A DNA stretch of 64,000 bases from Streptomyces sp. V3I8 (GCF_030817535.1 NZ_JAUSZL010000002.1:4526001-4590000), one strand, 5' to 3'. Positions 16,513 through 25,662 are shown, counted from the stretch's first letter. Notes: generated by a model from the sequence alone, not told the origin. Numbers and translations: made by a program.

Positions 16513-17493
16513 ATGCAGACCCTTTACAGAAGACTGCTCGGCATCCTCCCGCGCATAGGCGTGCGGGTGGTCGACCTCGGTCCCGGTACGGCTCTGGTGT
16601 TCCGGCGGGGCGAACGGACCGTCGTCCCCGTGGGACGCGGGGCCGATCTGGTCGCCCGCGGCAAGGAGCGGTACACGGTCACGGACGCCGGCGCGGACAC
16701 CTGGGTGGTGGCCCGCGGCTCCACGGGGCGGAGCGTGACGAGCGTCCCCCTCGGCGGCGCCGGGGCGCGGCTGCTCCTCGACGGGACGGTACCGGCGGAC
16801 GGGGAGCGGGAGTTCCAGCTCGCCGCCTCCCACTACCTGTGCGCCCAGCATGTGGCGGCCCTGCTGGAACTGAACCGCGTGAACTGCGTGTTCGACGTCG
16901 GGGCCAACACCGGACAGTACGGGAAGGGGCTGCGGCGGTTCGGGTACACCGGGCGCATCGTGTCGTTCGAGCCGGTCTCCGACACGTTCGCGAAGCTGCG
17001 GAAGTCCGCTGCGGGCGATCCCGACTGGCACGTGTACAACTTCGCGCTCGGGCGTGAGGAGGCCGTCCGGTCGATCCACGTGGACTGGAAGTCCATGAAC
17101 TCGCTGCTGCCGCCCAGCGAGTACGGCAAGGAGCGGTACCGGCGGTTCGCCAAGGGGCGTACCGAGGAGATCGAGATCCGGCGGCTCGACGACGTGATGC
17201 AGAAGGCGCTGGAGGGGATCGAGGACCCGCGGCCGTATCTGAAGATGGACACGCAGGGCTTCGACATGGAGGTGTTCGCGGGGGCGGGCGAGCGGATCCC
17301 GGAGTTCGTGGGGATGCAGTCCGAGGTCGCCGCCCTCCAGCTGTACGAGGGGAGTCCGGCGATGGGGGAGGCCGTGGCCGCGTACGAGGCGGCGGGCTTC
17401 GGGGTCACCGGGATGTACCCCGTCACCCGGGACCCCGCGACCGGCCGGGTCGTGGAGTTCGACTGCGTGATGGTGCGGACGGGGCCCCACTGA
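16513..17493 (+). CDS. FkbM-family SAM-dependent methyltransferase
   Basis: This 326-residue protein has a C-terminal Rossmann methyltransferase domain from about residue 125: FDVGANTGQYGKGLRRFGYT (SAM motif I), IVSFEPVS (motif II), LDDVM, and YLKMDTQGFDMEVFAGA, the FkbM signature. The first 110 residues (VVPVGRGADLVARG) are an extra beta-rich stretch not typical of short FkbM enzymes. FkbM enzymes O-methylate sugars or natural products. No polysaccharide or polyketide cluster surrounds it, so the substrate is unknown. ATG 16513 is favoured; the frame runs back into the GH15 stop. A very strong hairpin follows. Confidence 0.88.
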   Translation: MQTLYRRLLGILPRIGVRVVDLGPGTALVFRRGERTVVPVGRGADLVARGKERYTVTDAGADTWVVARGSTGRSVTSVPLGGAGARLLLDGTVPADGEREFQLAASHYLCAQHVAALLELNRVNCVFDVGANTGQYGKGLRRFGYTGRIVSFEPVSDTFAKLRKSAAGDPDWHVYNFALGREEAVRSIHVDWKSMNSLLPPSEYGKERYRRFAKGRTEEIEIRRLDDVMQKALEGIEDPRPYLKMDTQGFDMEVFAGAGERIPEFVGMQSEVAALQLYEGSPAMGEAVAAYEAAGFGVTGMYPVTRDPATGRVVEFDCVMVRTGPH

Positions 17494-17497
17494 TCGC

Positions 17498-17541
17498 GCG
17501 GTTCTCCGCGCCCCTGCTTTTTCAGGGGCGCGGAGAACCGC
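17498..17541. terminator. 19-bp perfect hairpin, dispersed Streptomyces repeat family
   Basis: Arms GCGGTTCTCCGCGCCCCTG and its exact complement enclose a 6-nt CTTTTT loop, starting 4 bp after the FkbM stop. The GTTCTCCGCGCCCC core is shared, with variants, by the repeats at 22884 and 24841. Confidence 0.85.
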
Positions 17542-17720
17542 ACGGCCGACCCCCACCGGACCCGCGGCCGGACCTCCCCGGGGCCCGCAGGGCGTTCGGG
17601 GGGTCGCGGGATCGGTAGGCTGGGGGCACTGCGAGTCACCCGTCCGCGCGCTTCCGCACCGCTGAAGTGCCGTTCGCAGTAGTCGTGTTGGCCTTCTGCT
17701 GTGTTGAGGATGATTCCCTG

Positions 17721-19229
17721 GTGCTCGTCGCGGAGCGGTATCGGTTGCAGACGTCCATCGGCCGGGGCGGGATGGGCGAGGTGTGGCAGGCCACCGACGA
17801 GGTGCTCGGCCGGGCCGTGGCCGTCAAGCTGCTGCTGGGGGACGACGCGGACAGCGCGGCCGCCGCGCGGTTCCGGCTGGAGGCGCAGACGGCGGCCAGG
17901 CTCAGTCACCCGTACGTCGTCGCCGTCTTCGACTTCGGCGCCTGGGACGACCGCTTCTACCTGGTCATGGAGCTCGTCGAGGGCCAGAGCCTCGCGCAGG
18001 AGCTGACCGCGTCCGGCACGCTCGGCGCGGAGCGGGTGGCCACCATCGCCGCGCAGGCCGCCGCCGGTCTCGCCGCCGCCCACCGCGAGGGGATCGTGCA
18101 CCGGGACATCAAGCCCGGCAACCTCATGGTCGACACCCAGGGCACCGTCAAGATCGGTGACTTCGGCATCGCCCGTTTCGTCGACGACCCGGCGTCCGCG
18201 CTCACCACGGCCGGCCAGATCGTCGGAACCAGCCTCTACCTCGCCCCCGAACGCGCCCTGGGCCGGCCGGCGTCGGCCTCCTCGGACGTGTACTCGCTGG
18301 GCTGCGTGCTCTACCAACTCCTCACCGGCAGACCGCCGTTCCAGGGCGAGAGCGCGACCATCACCCTGCACCAGCACATCGACATGGCGCCGGTGCCGCC
18401 GCGCGAGCACGGTGTGCACGTGCCGCCCGCCTTCGAGAACTACCTCCTCGGCCTGCTCGCCAAGCAGCCCGAGGACCGGCCCACGGCCCACGAGGTCGCA
18501 GACTGGTTCGCCGGGGGAGCCTGGCAGGGGCGGGCCGAACCGCTGCCGGTGGCCACGCGGCAGCCGCGTACCCAGGTGTCGTACGCCGCCGCGCCGCCGC
18601 GGCCCGGGCAGCCCGGGACCGCCGACGGCGGGGCCCCGACGACGTACCGGCTGCCGCAGACCGGCGGCCGGGCGGCCGCCCGCGCCGCCCGCTCCGAGAC
18701 CTCCTCGCACTCGGCCCCTTCGCGCCGCGCACGGCCCGCCGCCGGTGGCGGGCGTGGCGGTGTCGGGACCGCGGTCCGCCGCCGGCCCCGGGTGTTCGGC
18801 GTCCTCGCCGGCGCGGTGCTCTTCGTACTGGCCGTGATCGCGGGCATGTCGATGTTCTCGCCGGACGACACCGCCACGGAGAAGGGGGCGCCGGACGCGT
18901 CCTCCTCCGCCGGCCCGGCCGCGGGATCCTCCGGCGGAGCGTCGGGCGGCGGAGCCACCGGCCGTCCGGTGGCCGGAACCGCGGACCAGGACCAGAACCA
19001 GAACCAGAACCAGGACCCGGGCCAGGACCCGGGCCAGGACGGGACCGTGCCCGACGCCGGTACGGCGCCCACCGCCTCCCCCTCCGCCTCCCAGGAGCCG
19101 CCGGTCACGGCCCCGGACCCCGCCGAGGGCGGGGACGAGGCCGGGAAGGACAAGGACGGCAGGGGCGGGCCGGACGAGAACGCCGGCGACGACGGGAGCG
19201 GCGACGACGAAGGGGACGCGGAGGACTGA
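17721..19229 (+). CDS. Membrane serine/threonine protein kinase (PknB type)
   Basis: This 502-residue protein is a Hanks-type kinase at residues 5-265. It has glycine loop GRGGMGEVW, catalytic Lys in AVAVKLLL, HRDIKPGN, DFG (KIGDFGIARF) and APE (LAPERALGR). A Pro/Ala linker, one membrane helix (about residues 357-378) and an extracytoplasmic tail of about 125 residues follow. The tail is low complexity (GTADQDQNQNQNQDPGQDPG and acidic Gly/Asp repeats) and has no PASTA domain, so it senses something other than muropeptides or serves as a spacer. GTG 17721, preceded by TGAGGA, is the preferred start because kinases begin at this point. It is convergent with the PucR-type regulator, 11 bp away. 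Confidence 0.92.
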   Translation: MLVAERYRLQTSIGRGGMGEVWQATDEVLGRAVAVKLLLGDDADSAAAARFRLEAQTAARLSHPYVVAVFDFGAWDDRFYLVMELVEGQSLAQELTASGTLGAERVATIAAQAAAGLAAAHREGIVHRDIKPGNLMVDTQGTVKIGDFGIARFVDDPASALTTAGQIVGTSLYLAPERALGRPASASSDVYSLGCVLYQLLTGRPPFQGESATITLHQHIDMAPVPPREHGVHVPPAFENYLLGLLAKQPEDRPTAHEVADWFAGGAWQGRAEPLPVATRQPRTQVSYAAAPPRPGQPGTADGGAPTTYRLPQTGGRAAARAARSETSSHSAPSRRARPAAGGGRGGVGTAVRRRPRVFGVLAGAVLFVLAVIAGMSMFSPDDTATEKGAPDASSSAGPAAGSSGGASGGGATGRPVAGTADQDQNQNQNQDPGQDPGQDGTVPDAGTAPTASPSASQEPPVTAPDPAEGGDEAGKDKDGRGGPDENAGDDGSGDDEGDAED

Positions 19230-19240
19230 GGGCGGCTCCC

Positions 19241-20293
19241 TCAGAGGTCCTTCTCCGGCCAGTCCAGCAGCCGCGCCCCGATGACCGCGGTCTGCAGCGT
19301 GTACCGGTGGACCGGGTCCGCCGGATTCGCGCCGGTCAGCTTGTGGATGCGTGCCAGCCGGTACGTGAGCGCGCGGACGCTCAGCGACAGGCGCCGGGCG
19401 GCCTCCGCGGCGACACAGCCCGAGTCGAAGTACGCGGTGAGGGTGTCGAGCAGCGGTTCGGCACCGCCCCGGGCCGCGCGCAGCGGCCCGAGCGCGCTGA
19501 CCACCAGGTCGGCCATGGCCTGCCGGTCCCGCGTGAGCACGGGGTAGACGAGCAGGTCGGCCGAGCGCAGCACGGGGGTGTCGAACTCCATGCGCTGCGC
19601 CAGGTCGAGGGCGTTCAGCGCCTCCTCGTACGACTGGACGACCCCGCCGGGCCCCGGCCGGGAGCGTCCGATGGCGACCTGTCCGCCGTCGGTGGCCGCG
19701 TACGCCTGCTTGGCGAAGAAGGAGAGCACGTCGTCCTGGTCGCCGGGGGCGATGCACACCAGGCGCCCGTCCTTGGTGGTCACCAGGATGCTGCGGTCGC
19801 CGAACCTGGCGATCAGCGCGCGTTCCACCTCGCGGGGCACGGCGTCCCCCTCGTCGTAGCCCGTCCTGCCGCGCGCGACGGCGACGGCGTGCGCGTGCGA
19901 GAGGCGCAGCCCGAACCGCTCGGCGCGCTCGGCCAGCAGACCGAGGTCGCTGCGGCCGTGCAGCAGGTCGTCGATGAACTCCCGGCGCGCGGCCTCCTCC
20001 TGCCGTACGGCCAGGAGCTGCGCCCGCTCGTAACCCTCGGCGAACGCGTCGACGGCCTGCTCGACGGCGGCGAGGGTGCTCATCCCGCCCGCGGCGGGCC
20101 AGTGCACGCGGGCGGCGGCGAGGTGCGCGCCGACCAGGGCGCGCAGTCCGAACCCCGCCTCGGCGGCCCGTTCGCCCAGCACCCGCCGGGACTCGAGCTC
20201 GTCGCGGGTCAGTCGGCGGCCGGTCGCGGAGGCGTCCGCGAGGATGCGCCCGTACCCGTCCAGGTACTCCTCGGGTATGTCCCGCCCCGCCAT
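19241..20293 (-). CDS. PucR/CdaR-type transcriptional regulator
   Basis: This 350-residue protein has an N-terminal helical domain, a GGDEF-like middle domain and a C-terminal PucR helix-turn-helix: YFDSGCVAAEAARRLSLSVRALTYRLARIHKLTG (about residues 285-320). Members control purine, amino-acid, sporulation or secondary-metabolite genes in Streptomyces. ATG 20293 follows AGGGGG at 5-nt spacing. The long open frame upstream (to about 20600) is GC-driven and not included. The target is unknown; about 480 bp of intergenic DNA separate it from the divergent NfeD-like gene. Confidence 0.88.
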   Translation of the reverse strand: MAGRDIPEEYLDGYGRILADASATGRRLTRDELESRRVLGERAAEAGFGLRALVGAHLAAARVHWPAAGGMSTLAAVEQAVDAFAEGYERAQLLAVRQEEAARREFIDDLLHGRSDLGLLAERAERFGLRLSHAHAVAVARGRTGYDEGDAVPREVERALIARFGDRSILVTTKDGRLVCIAPGDQDDVLSFFAKQAYAATDGGQVAIGRSRPGPGGVVQSYEEALNALDLAQRMEFDTPVLRSADLLVYPVLTRDRQAMADLVVSALGPLRAARGGAEPLLDTLTAYFDSGCVAAEAARRLSLSVRALTYRLARIHKLTGANPADPVHRYTLQTAVIGARLLDWPEKDL

Positions 20294-20771
20294 GTGTCCC
20301 CCTGGTGCCGCCGGTTCCGCGATGAGCCGTCCCCGTCTTTCTAGCGCATACGGGAGAAGGACGGCACGGCTGGGACGGGGCTCGCTGCCGGAGTACGGCA
20401 GATGCGTGGCGGACGTCGGGTGCTCCTCGGCACGGGGGCGGTTCCCGGAGGCGGCGGGGCGGGATCCCGGTCCCGGCCGTCCGATGACGGTGTCCGGTAC
20501 CGGGGCCCCTGTCGCTCCCCCGTGGCTCCCCCGTTTCTGCCCGGCCATCATGGCGCGCGCGGACGGCACGCCGCACTGCCGGAACCGGGCAGTGTTCATG
20601 CGTTCTCGATGCCGGACGGCGCCCGGGCATCCACGACGCGCTCCGGCCCATGTGCCGACACGGCATCAAGAGAGCGTAAAGACTGCCGGATCACGGCAAT
20701 GAGGACATGTCCATGAACCTGACATGATGCGGCTCCGGCGAGGTGACGGCACGGACGGGGAGGCGGACCGG
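20294..20771. other. Intergenic region with no supported gene
   Basis: These 478 bp lie between divergent genes. Open frames here are extensions of the PucR frame or GC shadows. Short dyads occur (ATGTCCATGAACCTGACAT, 20706-20724, an imperfect inverted repeat). Otherwise I see only the two divergent promoter regions. Confidence 0.5.
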
Positions 20772-21287
20772 ATGACTCTGTTTCTGGGTCTCGGCATCGC
20801 GGGGATCGTGCTGCTGCTCCTGACGCTGGTCTTCGACGGCGTCCTGGAAGGGCTGTTCGGCGGGGCGGGCCTCCTCGACGGGCTCTTCGACGGACTGCTC
20901 TCGCTGCCGGTCGTCGCGGGCTTCGTGTCCATGCTCGGGTTCGGCGGGGCGCTCGTGCTCGGCACGACCGGCCTGGGGGCCGGACCCGCCACCGCGGTGG
21001 GCGCCGGCGCCGGAGCCGGCGCGGGCTGGCTGACCTGGCGGCTGAGCCGGGCCCTGATGCGCGACGACCCCGCCGCCGTGCCGCGCGGCACGGACCTGGT
21101 GGGCAGCCCGGGCTCCGTGGTCACCGCGATCCCGGCCGACGGCTACGGCGAGGTGCTGGTGCGCCTCGCGGGCCAGCCGCTGAAACTCGCGGCGAAGAGC
21201 ACCGAAGCCGTGCCCCGGGGCGCGGAGATCTGGGTCGAGGAGTCCTTGTCACCGACGTCGGTGGCGGTCCGCCCGGCCCGGAGCTGA
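20772..21287 (+). CDS. NfeD-like membrane protein, partner of flotillin
   Basis: This 171-residue protein has a long hydrophobic N-terminal half (about three helices, MTLFLGLGIAGIVLLLLTLV onward, rich in Gly/Leu/Ala). A C-terminal beta-rich OB-like domain follows (VGSPGSVVTAIPADGYGEVLVRLAG). This resembles NfeD-type proteins that sit next to flotillins across bacteria. ATG 20772 has GGGGAGG nine bases upstream. The flotillin gene follows after 125 bp, so the pair probably assembles one membrane-microdomain complex. Confidence 0.75.
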   Translation: MTLFLGLGIAGIVLLLLTLVFDGVLEGLFGGAGLLDGLFDGLLSLPVVAGFVSMLGFGGALVLGTTGLGAGPATAVGAGAGAGAGWLTWRLSRALMRDDPAAVPRGTDLVGSPGSVVTAIPADGYGEVLVRLAGQPLKLAAKSTEAVPRGAEIWVEESLSPTSVAVRPARS

Positions 21288-21289
21288 AG

Positions 21290-21362
21290 CAGTCCGGCCA
21301 CCGAAGTAGTCCGGCCACCGAATCAATCGGGCCACCGAATCAATCCGGCAGCCGGATCAATC
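21290..21362. repeat. Direct repeats of TCCGGCCACCGAA(T)
   Basis: About five imperfect units of 14-18 bp (GTCCGGCCACCGAA, AATCAATCGGGCCACCGAATC and variants) fill the gap between the NfeD-like and flotillin genes. Confidence 0.7.
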
Positions 21363-21412
21363 CGACATACGCACCGATCCGCCGCCTTGGGGGCGGCAGG
21401 GGGGAATCCGTC

Positions 21413-22849
21413 ATGGGTCCAGTTCTCACAGCGGTCGTGGGAGTCGTCGTACTCCTCGTCCTGCTCGCACTCGTCGTCGTCACGCGCTACAAGGTGGCCG
21501 GGCCCAGCCAGGCCTTCATCGTCACCGGGCGGCGCGGCAAGAAGTCCACCGACCCGGACACCGGCCGGGTGGTCACCGACAACAGCGGCCAGAAGGTCGT
21601 GGTCGGCGGCGGTGTCTTCGTCGTGCCGTTCGTCCAGCAGAAGTTCACCCTCGACCTGTCCAGCCGGCACATCCCGATCTCGGTGCGCGGCGCGGTCACC
21701 CTGCGCGGCGTCAAGGCGAACCTCGAAGGTGTCGCCATCGTCAAGGTCGGCGGCACCGAGGACTCCATCCGCGCCGCCGCCCAGCGCTTCCTGATGCAGC
21801 AGAACGGCATCGTCGGCTTCACCCAGGAAGTGCTCTCCGGCGCGCTGCGCTCCATCGTGGGCCGGATGTCGGTGGAGGACATCATCCGGGACCGTGCCGC
21901 GTTCGCCGGGCAGGTCGCGGAGGAGGCCGAGGCGAGCCTGTCCGGGCAGGGCCTGGTGCTCGACGCCTTCCAGATCCAGGACATCACCACCGAGGGCTCG
22001 TACCTGGAGGACCTCGGCCGCCCCGAGGCCGCCCGCGCCAAGCAGGAGGCCGACATCGCGGAGGCGGTGGCCCGGCGCGCCGCCGAGCAGGCCCGGCTGA
22101 AGGCCGAGGAGGAGATCGCGATCGCCCAGCGGACGTTCGCGCTCAAGACCGCCGAGATCAAGGCCGAGACGGACGAGGCCGCGGCCCGGGCCGCGGCGGC
22201 CGGCCCGCTCGCCCAGGCGGCGCGCAGCCAGGAGGTCCTCGCCGAGCAGGAGAAGGTCGCCCAGCGGCAGGCCGCGCTGACCGACCGCGAGCTGGACACC
22301 AAGGTCCGCAAGCCCGCCGACGCCGCCCGCTACCAGGCCGAGCAGGAGGCGGAGGCCCGCCGGGTCGCCCTGGTCAAGCAGGCCGAGGCGGACGCGCAGC
22401 GGTCCCGGCTGACCGGTGAGGGCGAGAAGGCGCACCGCGCCGCGCTCGCCGACGCCGTACGCATCGAGGGCGAGGCGGAGGCCGCCGCGATCGGGGCGAA
22501 GGGCGCCGCCGAGGCCGAGGCGATGCGGCTGAAGGCCGACGCGTTCGCGCGGTACGGCGACGCGGCGGTGCTGCAGATGCTGGTCGAGGTGCTGCCGCAG
22601 GTCGTCGCCAAGGCGTCCGAGCCGCTCAGCGCGATCGACAAGATGACGGTGATCTCGACGGACGGGGCCGGCCAGTTGTCCCGCACCGTCGCGGACAACG
22701 TCGCGCAGGGGATGGAGCTGCTCGGCTCCACGACGGGGGTCGACCTGCCGGAACTGCTCCGCAGGATCACGGCGCCGACGCAGGCGCCGGCGCCGGCCCA
22801 GACCCCGGCGGCCCCGCCCGCCGACGGCAAGGTCGAAGTCACCGACTGA
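21413..22849 (+). CDS. floT: Flotillin / SPFH-domain protein
   Basis: This 478-residue protein has an N-terminal membrane hairpin (VLTAVVGVVVLLVLLALVVV), an SPFH/band-7 domain (about 30-190; AFIVTGRRGKK, VVPFVQQKFTLDLSSRHIPI) and a long Ala/Glu/Lys coiled coil (about 200-390) with the EADAQR / EGEAEAAAIGAKGAAEAEAM pattern of flotillins. A Pro/Ala tail ends it. Flotillins scaffold lipid microdomains and affect membrane fluidity and cell-wall machinery. It lies downstream of the NfeD-like partner and upstream of a K+/H+ antiporter pair. The symbol follows homology only. Confidence 0.92.
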   Translation: MGPVLTAVVGVVVLLVLLALVVVTRYKVAGPSQAFIVTGRRGKKSTDPDTGRVVTDNSGQKVVVGGGVFVVPFVQQKFTLDLSSRHIPISVRGAVTLRGVKANLEGVAIVKVGGTEDSIRAAAQRFLMQQNGIVGFTQEVLSGALRSIVGRMSVEDIIRDRAAFAGQVAEEAEASLSGQGLVLDAFQIQDITTEGSYLEDLGRPEAARAKQEADIAEAVARRAAEQARLKAEEEIAIAQRTFALKTAEIKAETDEAAARAAAAGPLAQAARSQEVLAEQEKVAQRQAALTDRELDTKVRKPADAARYQAEQEAEARRVALVKQAEADAQRSRLTGEGEKAHRAALADAVRIEGEAEAAAIGAKGAAEAEAMRLKADAFARYGDAAVLQMLVEVLPQVVAKASEPLSAIDKMTVISTDGAGQLSRTVADNVAQGMELLGSTTGVDLPELLRRITAPTQAPAPAQTPAAPPADGKVEVTD

Positions 22850-22878
22850 CGGGACGGACGTCTTCCGCAGGCCCGAGG

Positions 22879-22930
22879 GGGCTGATCGCGCAGTTCCCCG
22901 CACCCCCGAAGGCGGGGCTGCGCTCCCGCC
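22879..22930. repeat. Dispersed Streptomyces hairpin repeat, partial copy
   Basis: The stretch CTGATCGCGCAGTTCCCCGC followed by a C-run and GGCGGGGCTGCGC matches one arm of the repeat at 24841-24955. It lies in the gap between flotillin and khtT. Confidence 0.6.
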
Positions 22931-23010
22931 CGGTCGCGGACGAGTCCGTCCTCCCGGCCCGCCGTAGGGTGAATGCGATACGCAGATCGACATCGGACAA
23001 GGGACCAGTC

Positions 23011-23496
23011 ATGGGCACTCCACGCCTCAGCAGTACGCCGTTGCCGGGAATAGGGGTGCGGTACGACCTGACGACCCGCGAGCAACGCCGCATCTCGGTG
23101 GTCGCGCACCGGGACGGCGGCCGCACGCTGAGCGCGTACCGCAAGGACGACCCCGACGCCTGCGCCCTCTCCGTGCGGCTCTCCGCGGGAGAGTCCGCCG
23201 CGCTGATCGACGCGCTGCTCCCCGACCACCACAGCCCCAGCCTGCTCTCCACGACCGAGCTGGGACTGGTCGCCGAGCGGATCGAGCTGTCGTCGGTCTC
23301 GCACTGGAACGGACGGCTGCTGGGTGACACCCGCATGCGGACCGAGACCGGTGTGTCGATCGTCGCCGTACTGCGCCGGGCCGAGGCCATCCCCTCGCCG
23401 ACGCCGGACTTCCGGCTGGCGGGCGGGGACACCCTGATCGTGATCGGCACCCGTGAGGGCGTGGAGTCGGCCGCGACCATACTCGGAAGGGAGTGA
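23011..23496 (+). CDS. khtT: Cation:proton antiporter regulatory subunit (TrkA-C domain)
   Basis: This 161-residue protein has an N-terminal alpha/beta part (LPGIGVRYDLTTREQRRISVV) and a C-terminal RCK/TrkA-C domain (DTRMRTETGVSIVAVLRR, then FRLAGGDTLIVIGTREGVES). The order and size are those of KhtT, the gating subunit of a K+/H+ antiporter. The antiporter gene starts 3 bp after the stop, so the two form an operon. In Bacillus KhtT responds to pH and c-di-AMP; transfer of that to this protein is inference. Confidence 0.9.
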   Translation: MGTPRLSSTPLPGIGVRYDLTTREQRRISVVAHRDGGRTLSAYRKDDPDACALSVRLSAGESAALIDALLPDHHSPSLLSTTELGLVAERIELSSVSHWNGRLLGDTRMRTETGVSIVAVLRRAEAIPSPTPDFRLAGGDTLIVIGTREGVESAATILGRE

Positions 23497-23499
23497 CAC

Positions 23500-24774
23500 G
23501 TGCACTCATCCGCGGTCTTCCTGATCGAGTTCGGCGCCATCATCCTCGGTCTCGGACTGCTCGGCCGGTTCGCCGGACGCTTCCAGTTCTCCCCGATACC
23601 GCTCTACCTGCTGGCCGGGCTGGCGTTCGGCGAGGGCGGGCTGCTGCCGCTGGGCACCAGTGAGGAGTTCGTCGCGATCGGCGCCGAGATCGGCGTCATC
23701 CTGCTGCTGCTCATGCTCGGCCTGGAGTACACGGCGACCGACCTGGTCTCCAACCTCAAGACGCAGTACCCGGCGGGTCTGGTGGACGCCGCCCTGAACG
23801 CCCTGCCCGGCGCGGCGATGGCGCTGCTGCTGGGCTGGGGCCCGGTGGCGGCCGTCGTCCTCGCCGGAGTCACCTGGATCTCCTCCTCCGGTGTCATCGC
23901 CAAGGTCCTCGGCGACCTGGGCCGGCTCGGCAACCGTGAGACCCCGGTGATCCTGAGCATCCTGGTCCTGGAGGACCTCTCCATGGCGGTCTACCTGCCG
24001 ATCATCACGGCCCTGCTGGCCGGTGCCGGGATCGCGGCGGGCAGTCTGACGCTCGCCATCGCGCTCGGTGTCGCCGGGCTCGTGCTCGTCGTCGCGGTGC
24101 GCTACGGCCGGCACATCTCCCGGTTCGTCTCCAGCGACGACCCCGAGAAGCTGCTGCTGGTGGTGCTGGGGCTGACCCTGCTGGTCGCCGGTGTGGCGCA
24201 GCAGCTGCAGGTGTCGGCGGCCGTGGGCGCGTTCCTCGTCGGCATCGCGCTGTCGGGGGAGGTGGCCGAGGGTGCGCACGGTCTGCTCTCACCGCTGCGG
24301 GACCTGTTCGCCGCGGTGTTCTTCGTCTTCTTCGGGCTGCACACGGACCCGGCGAGCATCCCGCCCGTCCTGCTGCCGGCGCTGGCCCTGGCGGTCGTGA
24401 CCACCGGCACGAAGATCGCGACCGGTTACTGGGCCGCCAAGCGGGCGGGGATCTCGGTGAAGGGGCGGTGGCGGGCCGGGGGCACGCTGGTGGCCCGCGG
24501 CGAGTTCTCCATCGTGATCGCCGGGCTGGCCGTCACGTCCGGCATCGAGCCGCGGCTCGGGCCGCTGGCCACGGCGTACGTGCTGATCCTGGTGATCGTG
24601 GGCCCGCTCACCGCGCGGTACGCGGAGCCGGTGGCGATGCTTCTGACCCGGGGGTCCACGGCGGTCGCTCCTGCGGAGGGCGAGGCGGAGGGCGAGGGCG
24701 AGGGTGAGGGCGAGGCGGGAGGAGAGCTGAGCCGCGACCTGGTCCCCACTCCGGACACCCCCGCGGAGAAGTAA
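23500..24774 (+). CDS. khtU: Monovalent cation:proton antiporter (CPA2, KhtU-like)
   Basis: This 424-residue protein has about twelve hydrophobic segments and the CPA2 landmarks VTWISSSGVIAKVLGDLGRLGN and VLILVLEDLSMAVYLP-like motifs (ILVLEDLSMAVYLPI). It exports K+ or Na+ in exchange for protons. GTG 23500 is 3 bp after the regulatory subunit gene. The C-terminal 40 residues are an acidic Gly/Glu repeat (EGEAEGEGEGEGEAGG) written by a hexamer expansion. A large inverted repeat follows the gene and may end transcription. Confidence 0.92.
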   Translation: MHSSAVFLIEFGAIILGLGLLGRFAGRFQFSPIPLYLLAGLAFGEGGLLPLGTSEEFVAIGAEIGVILLLLMLGLEYTATDLVSNLKTQYPAGLVDAALNALPGAAMALLLGWGPVAAVVLAGVTWISSSGVIAKVLGDLGRLGNRETPVILSILVLEDLSMAVYLPIITALLAGAGIAAGSLTLAIALGVAGLVLVVAVRYGRHISRFVSSDDPEKLLLVVLGLTLLVAGVAQQLQVSAAVGAFLVGIALSGEVAEGAHGLLSPLRDLFAAVFFVFFGLHTDPASIPPVLLPALALAVVTTGTKIATGYWAAKRAGISVKGRWRAGGTLVARGEFSIVIAGLAVTSGIEPRLGPLATAYVLILVIVGPLTARYAEPVAMLLTRGSTAVAPAEGEAEGEGEGEGEAGGELSRDLVPTPDTPAEK

Positions 24775-24840
24775 CGCGGGGTACCGGGGAGGGGGAGGGG
24801 GCGCGGTGGCGTACCGGGTGCGGCCCGGTCGGGGTGGCCC

Positions 24841-24955
24841 GCGCAGTTCCCCGCGCCCCTGGGTGGGATGGGGGTGCTGTGGGACGTCGGGTGCGGGCGG
24901 GCGGGGGGAAAAGCTGGGGCGGAGCCCCGCTTTTCAGGGGCGCGGGGAACTGCGC
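24841..24955. repeat. 21-bp perfect inverted repeat with inner hairpin (dispersed family)
   Basis: The arm at 24841-24861 (GCGCAGTTCCCCGCGCCCCT plus G) and its exact complement at 24935-24955 enclose 73 bp that contain a second small hairpin (GGGGC-GGA-GCCCC). It lies between convergent genes and could act as a bidirectional terminator. Related copies are at 17498 and 22879. Confidence 0.85.
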
Positions 24956-25045
24956 GCTCAGCCCCCACCGGGCCGCACCCGGATCCCCGTAGGGGTCAGG
25001 CCCCCGGCCCGGTGGGAGACGGTTCCCGTCTTCCGGGAACGGCTG

Positions 25046-25621
25046 TCAGACGCCGACGCCGAAGTCGGACGCGATGCCCGCCAGACCGGACGCATACCCC
25101 TGCCCCACGGCCCGGAACTTCCACTCGGCGCCGTGCCGGTACAGCTCGCCGAAGACCATCGCCGTCTCGGTGGCCGCGTCCTCGGACAGGTCGTAGCGGG
25201 CGATCTCGGCGCCGCCGGCCTGGTTGACGACCCGTATGAAGGCCCCCCGCACCTGCCCGAAGCTCTGCCCACGGCTCTCGGCGTCGTGGATGGAGACCGG
25301 GAAGACGATCTTCGCGACCTCGGCGGGCACGGCGGCGAGGTCGACCTTGACCGACTCGTCGTCGCCCTCGCCCTCACCGGTGAGGTTGTCACCGGTGTGC
25401 TCGACCGAACCGTCCGGGCTCTTGAGGTTGTTGTAGAAGACGAAGTGCTGGTCGGACAGCACCTTGCCGGAGGCGTCGACGAGCAGCGCGGAGGCGTCGA
25501 GGTCGTAGTCGGTGCCCGTCGTCGTCCGCACGTCCCAGCCGAGGCCGACCAGCACGGCGGTCAGGCCCGGCACCTCCTTGCTGAGCGAGACATTGCCGCC
25601 TTTGGACAGGGAAACTCCCAC
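25046..25621 (-). CDS. terD: TerD-family stress protein
   Basis: This 191-residue protein is a complete TerD domain: [19 protein letters not shown], then [30 protein letters not shown] and [19 protein letters not shown]. The acidic loops [10 protein letters not shown] and [13 protein letters not shown] fit Ca2+ binding. TerD proteins are linked to tellurite, oxidative and phage stress and, in Streptomyces, to development. GTG 25621 has GGAGATCAG nearby. A 16-bp palindrome lies 41 bp upstream and is shared with the next gene upstream (spo0M). Confidence 0.93.
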   Translation of the reverse strand: MGVSLSKGGNVSLSKEVPGLTAVLVGLGWDVRTTTGTDYDLDASALLVDASGKVLSDQHFVFYNNLKSPDGSVEHTGDNLTGEGEGDDESVKVDLAAVPAEVAKIVFPVSIHDAESRGQSFGQVRGAFIRVVNQAGGAEIARYDLSEDAATETAMVFGELYRHGAEWKFRAVGQGYASGLAGIASDFGVGV

Positions 25622-25662
25622 GCTGATCTCCTTGTTGGTGCGGACGTACGTCGTGAAAAAAA

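Noticed and set aside
16833..20669. A 1278-residue minus-strand open frame across the FkbM, kinase and PucR genes
   Set aside because: It is antisense to well-supported genes with conserved motifs; high GC keeps stop codons rare in shadow frames.
20402..20716. Small plus-strand ORF of 104 residues upstream of the NfeD-like gene
   Set aside because: Arg/Pro/Gly-rich composition, no ribosome site and no domain; consistent with a GC shadow.
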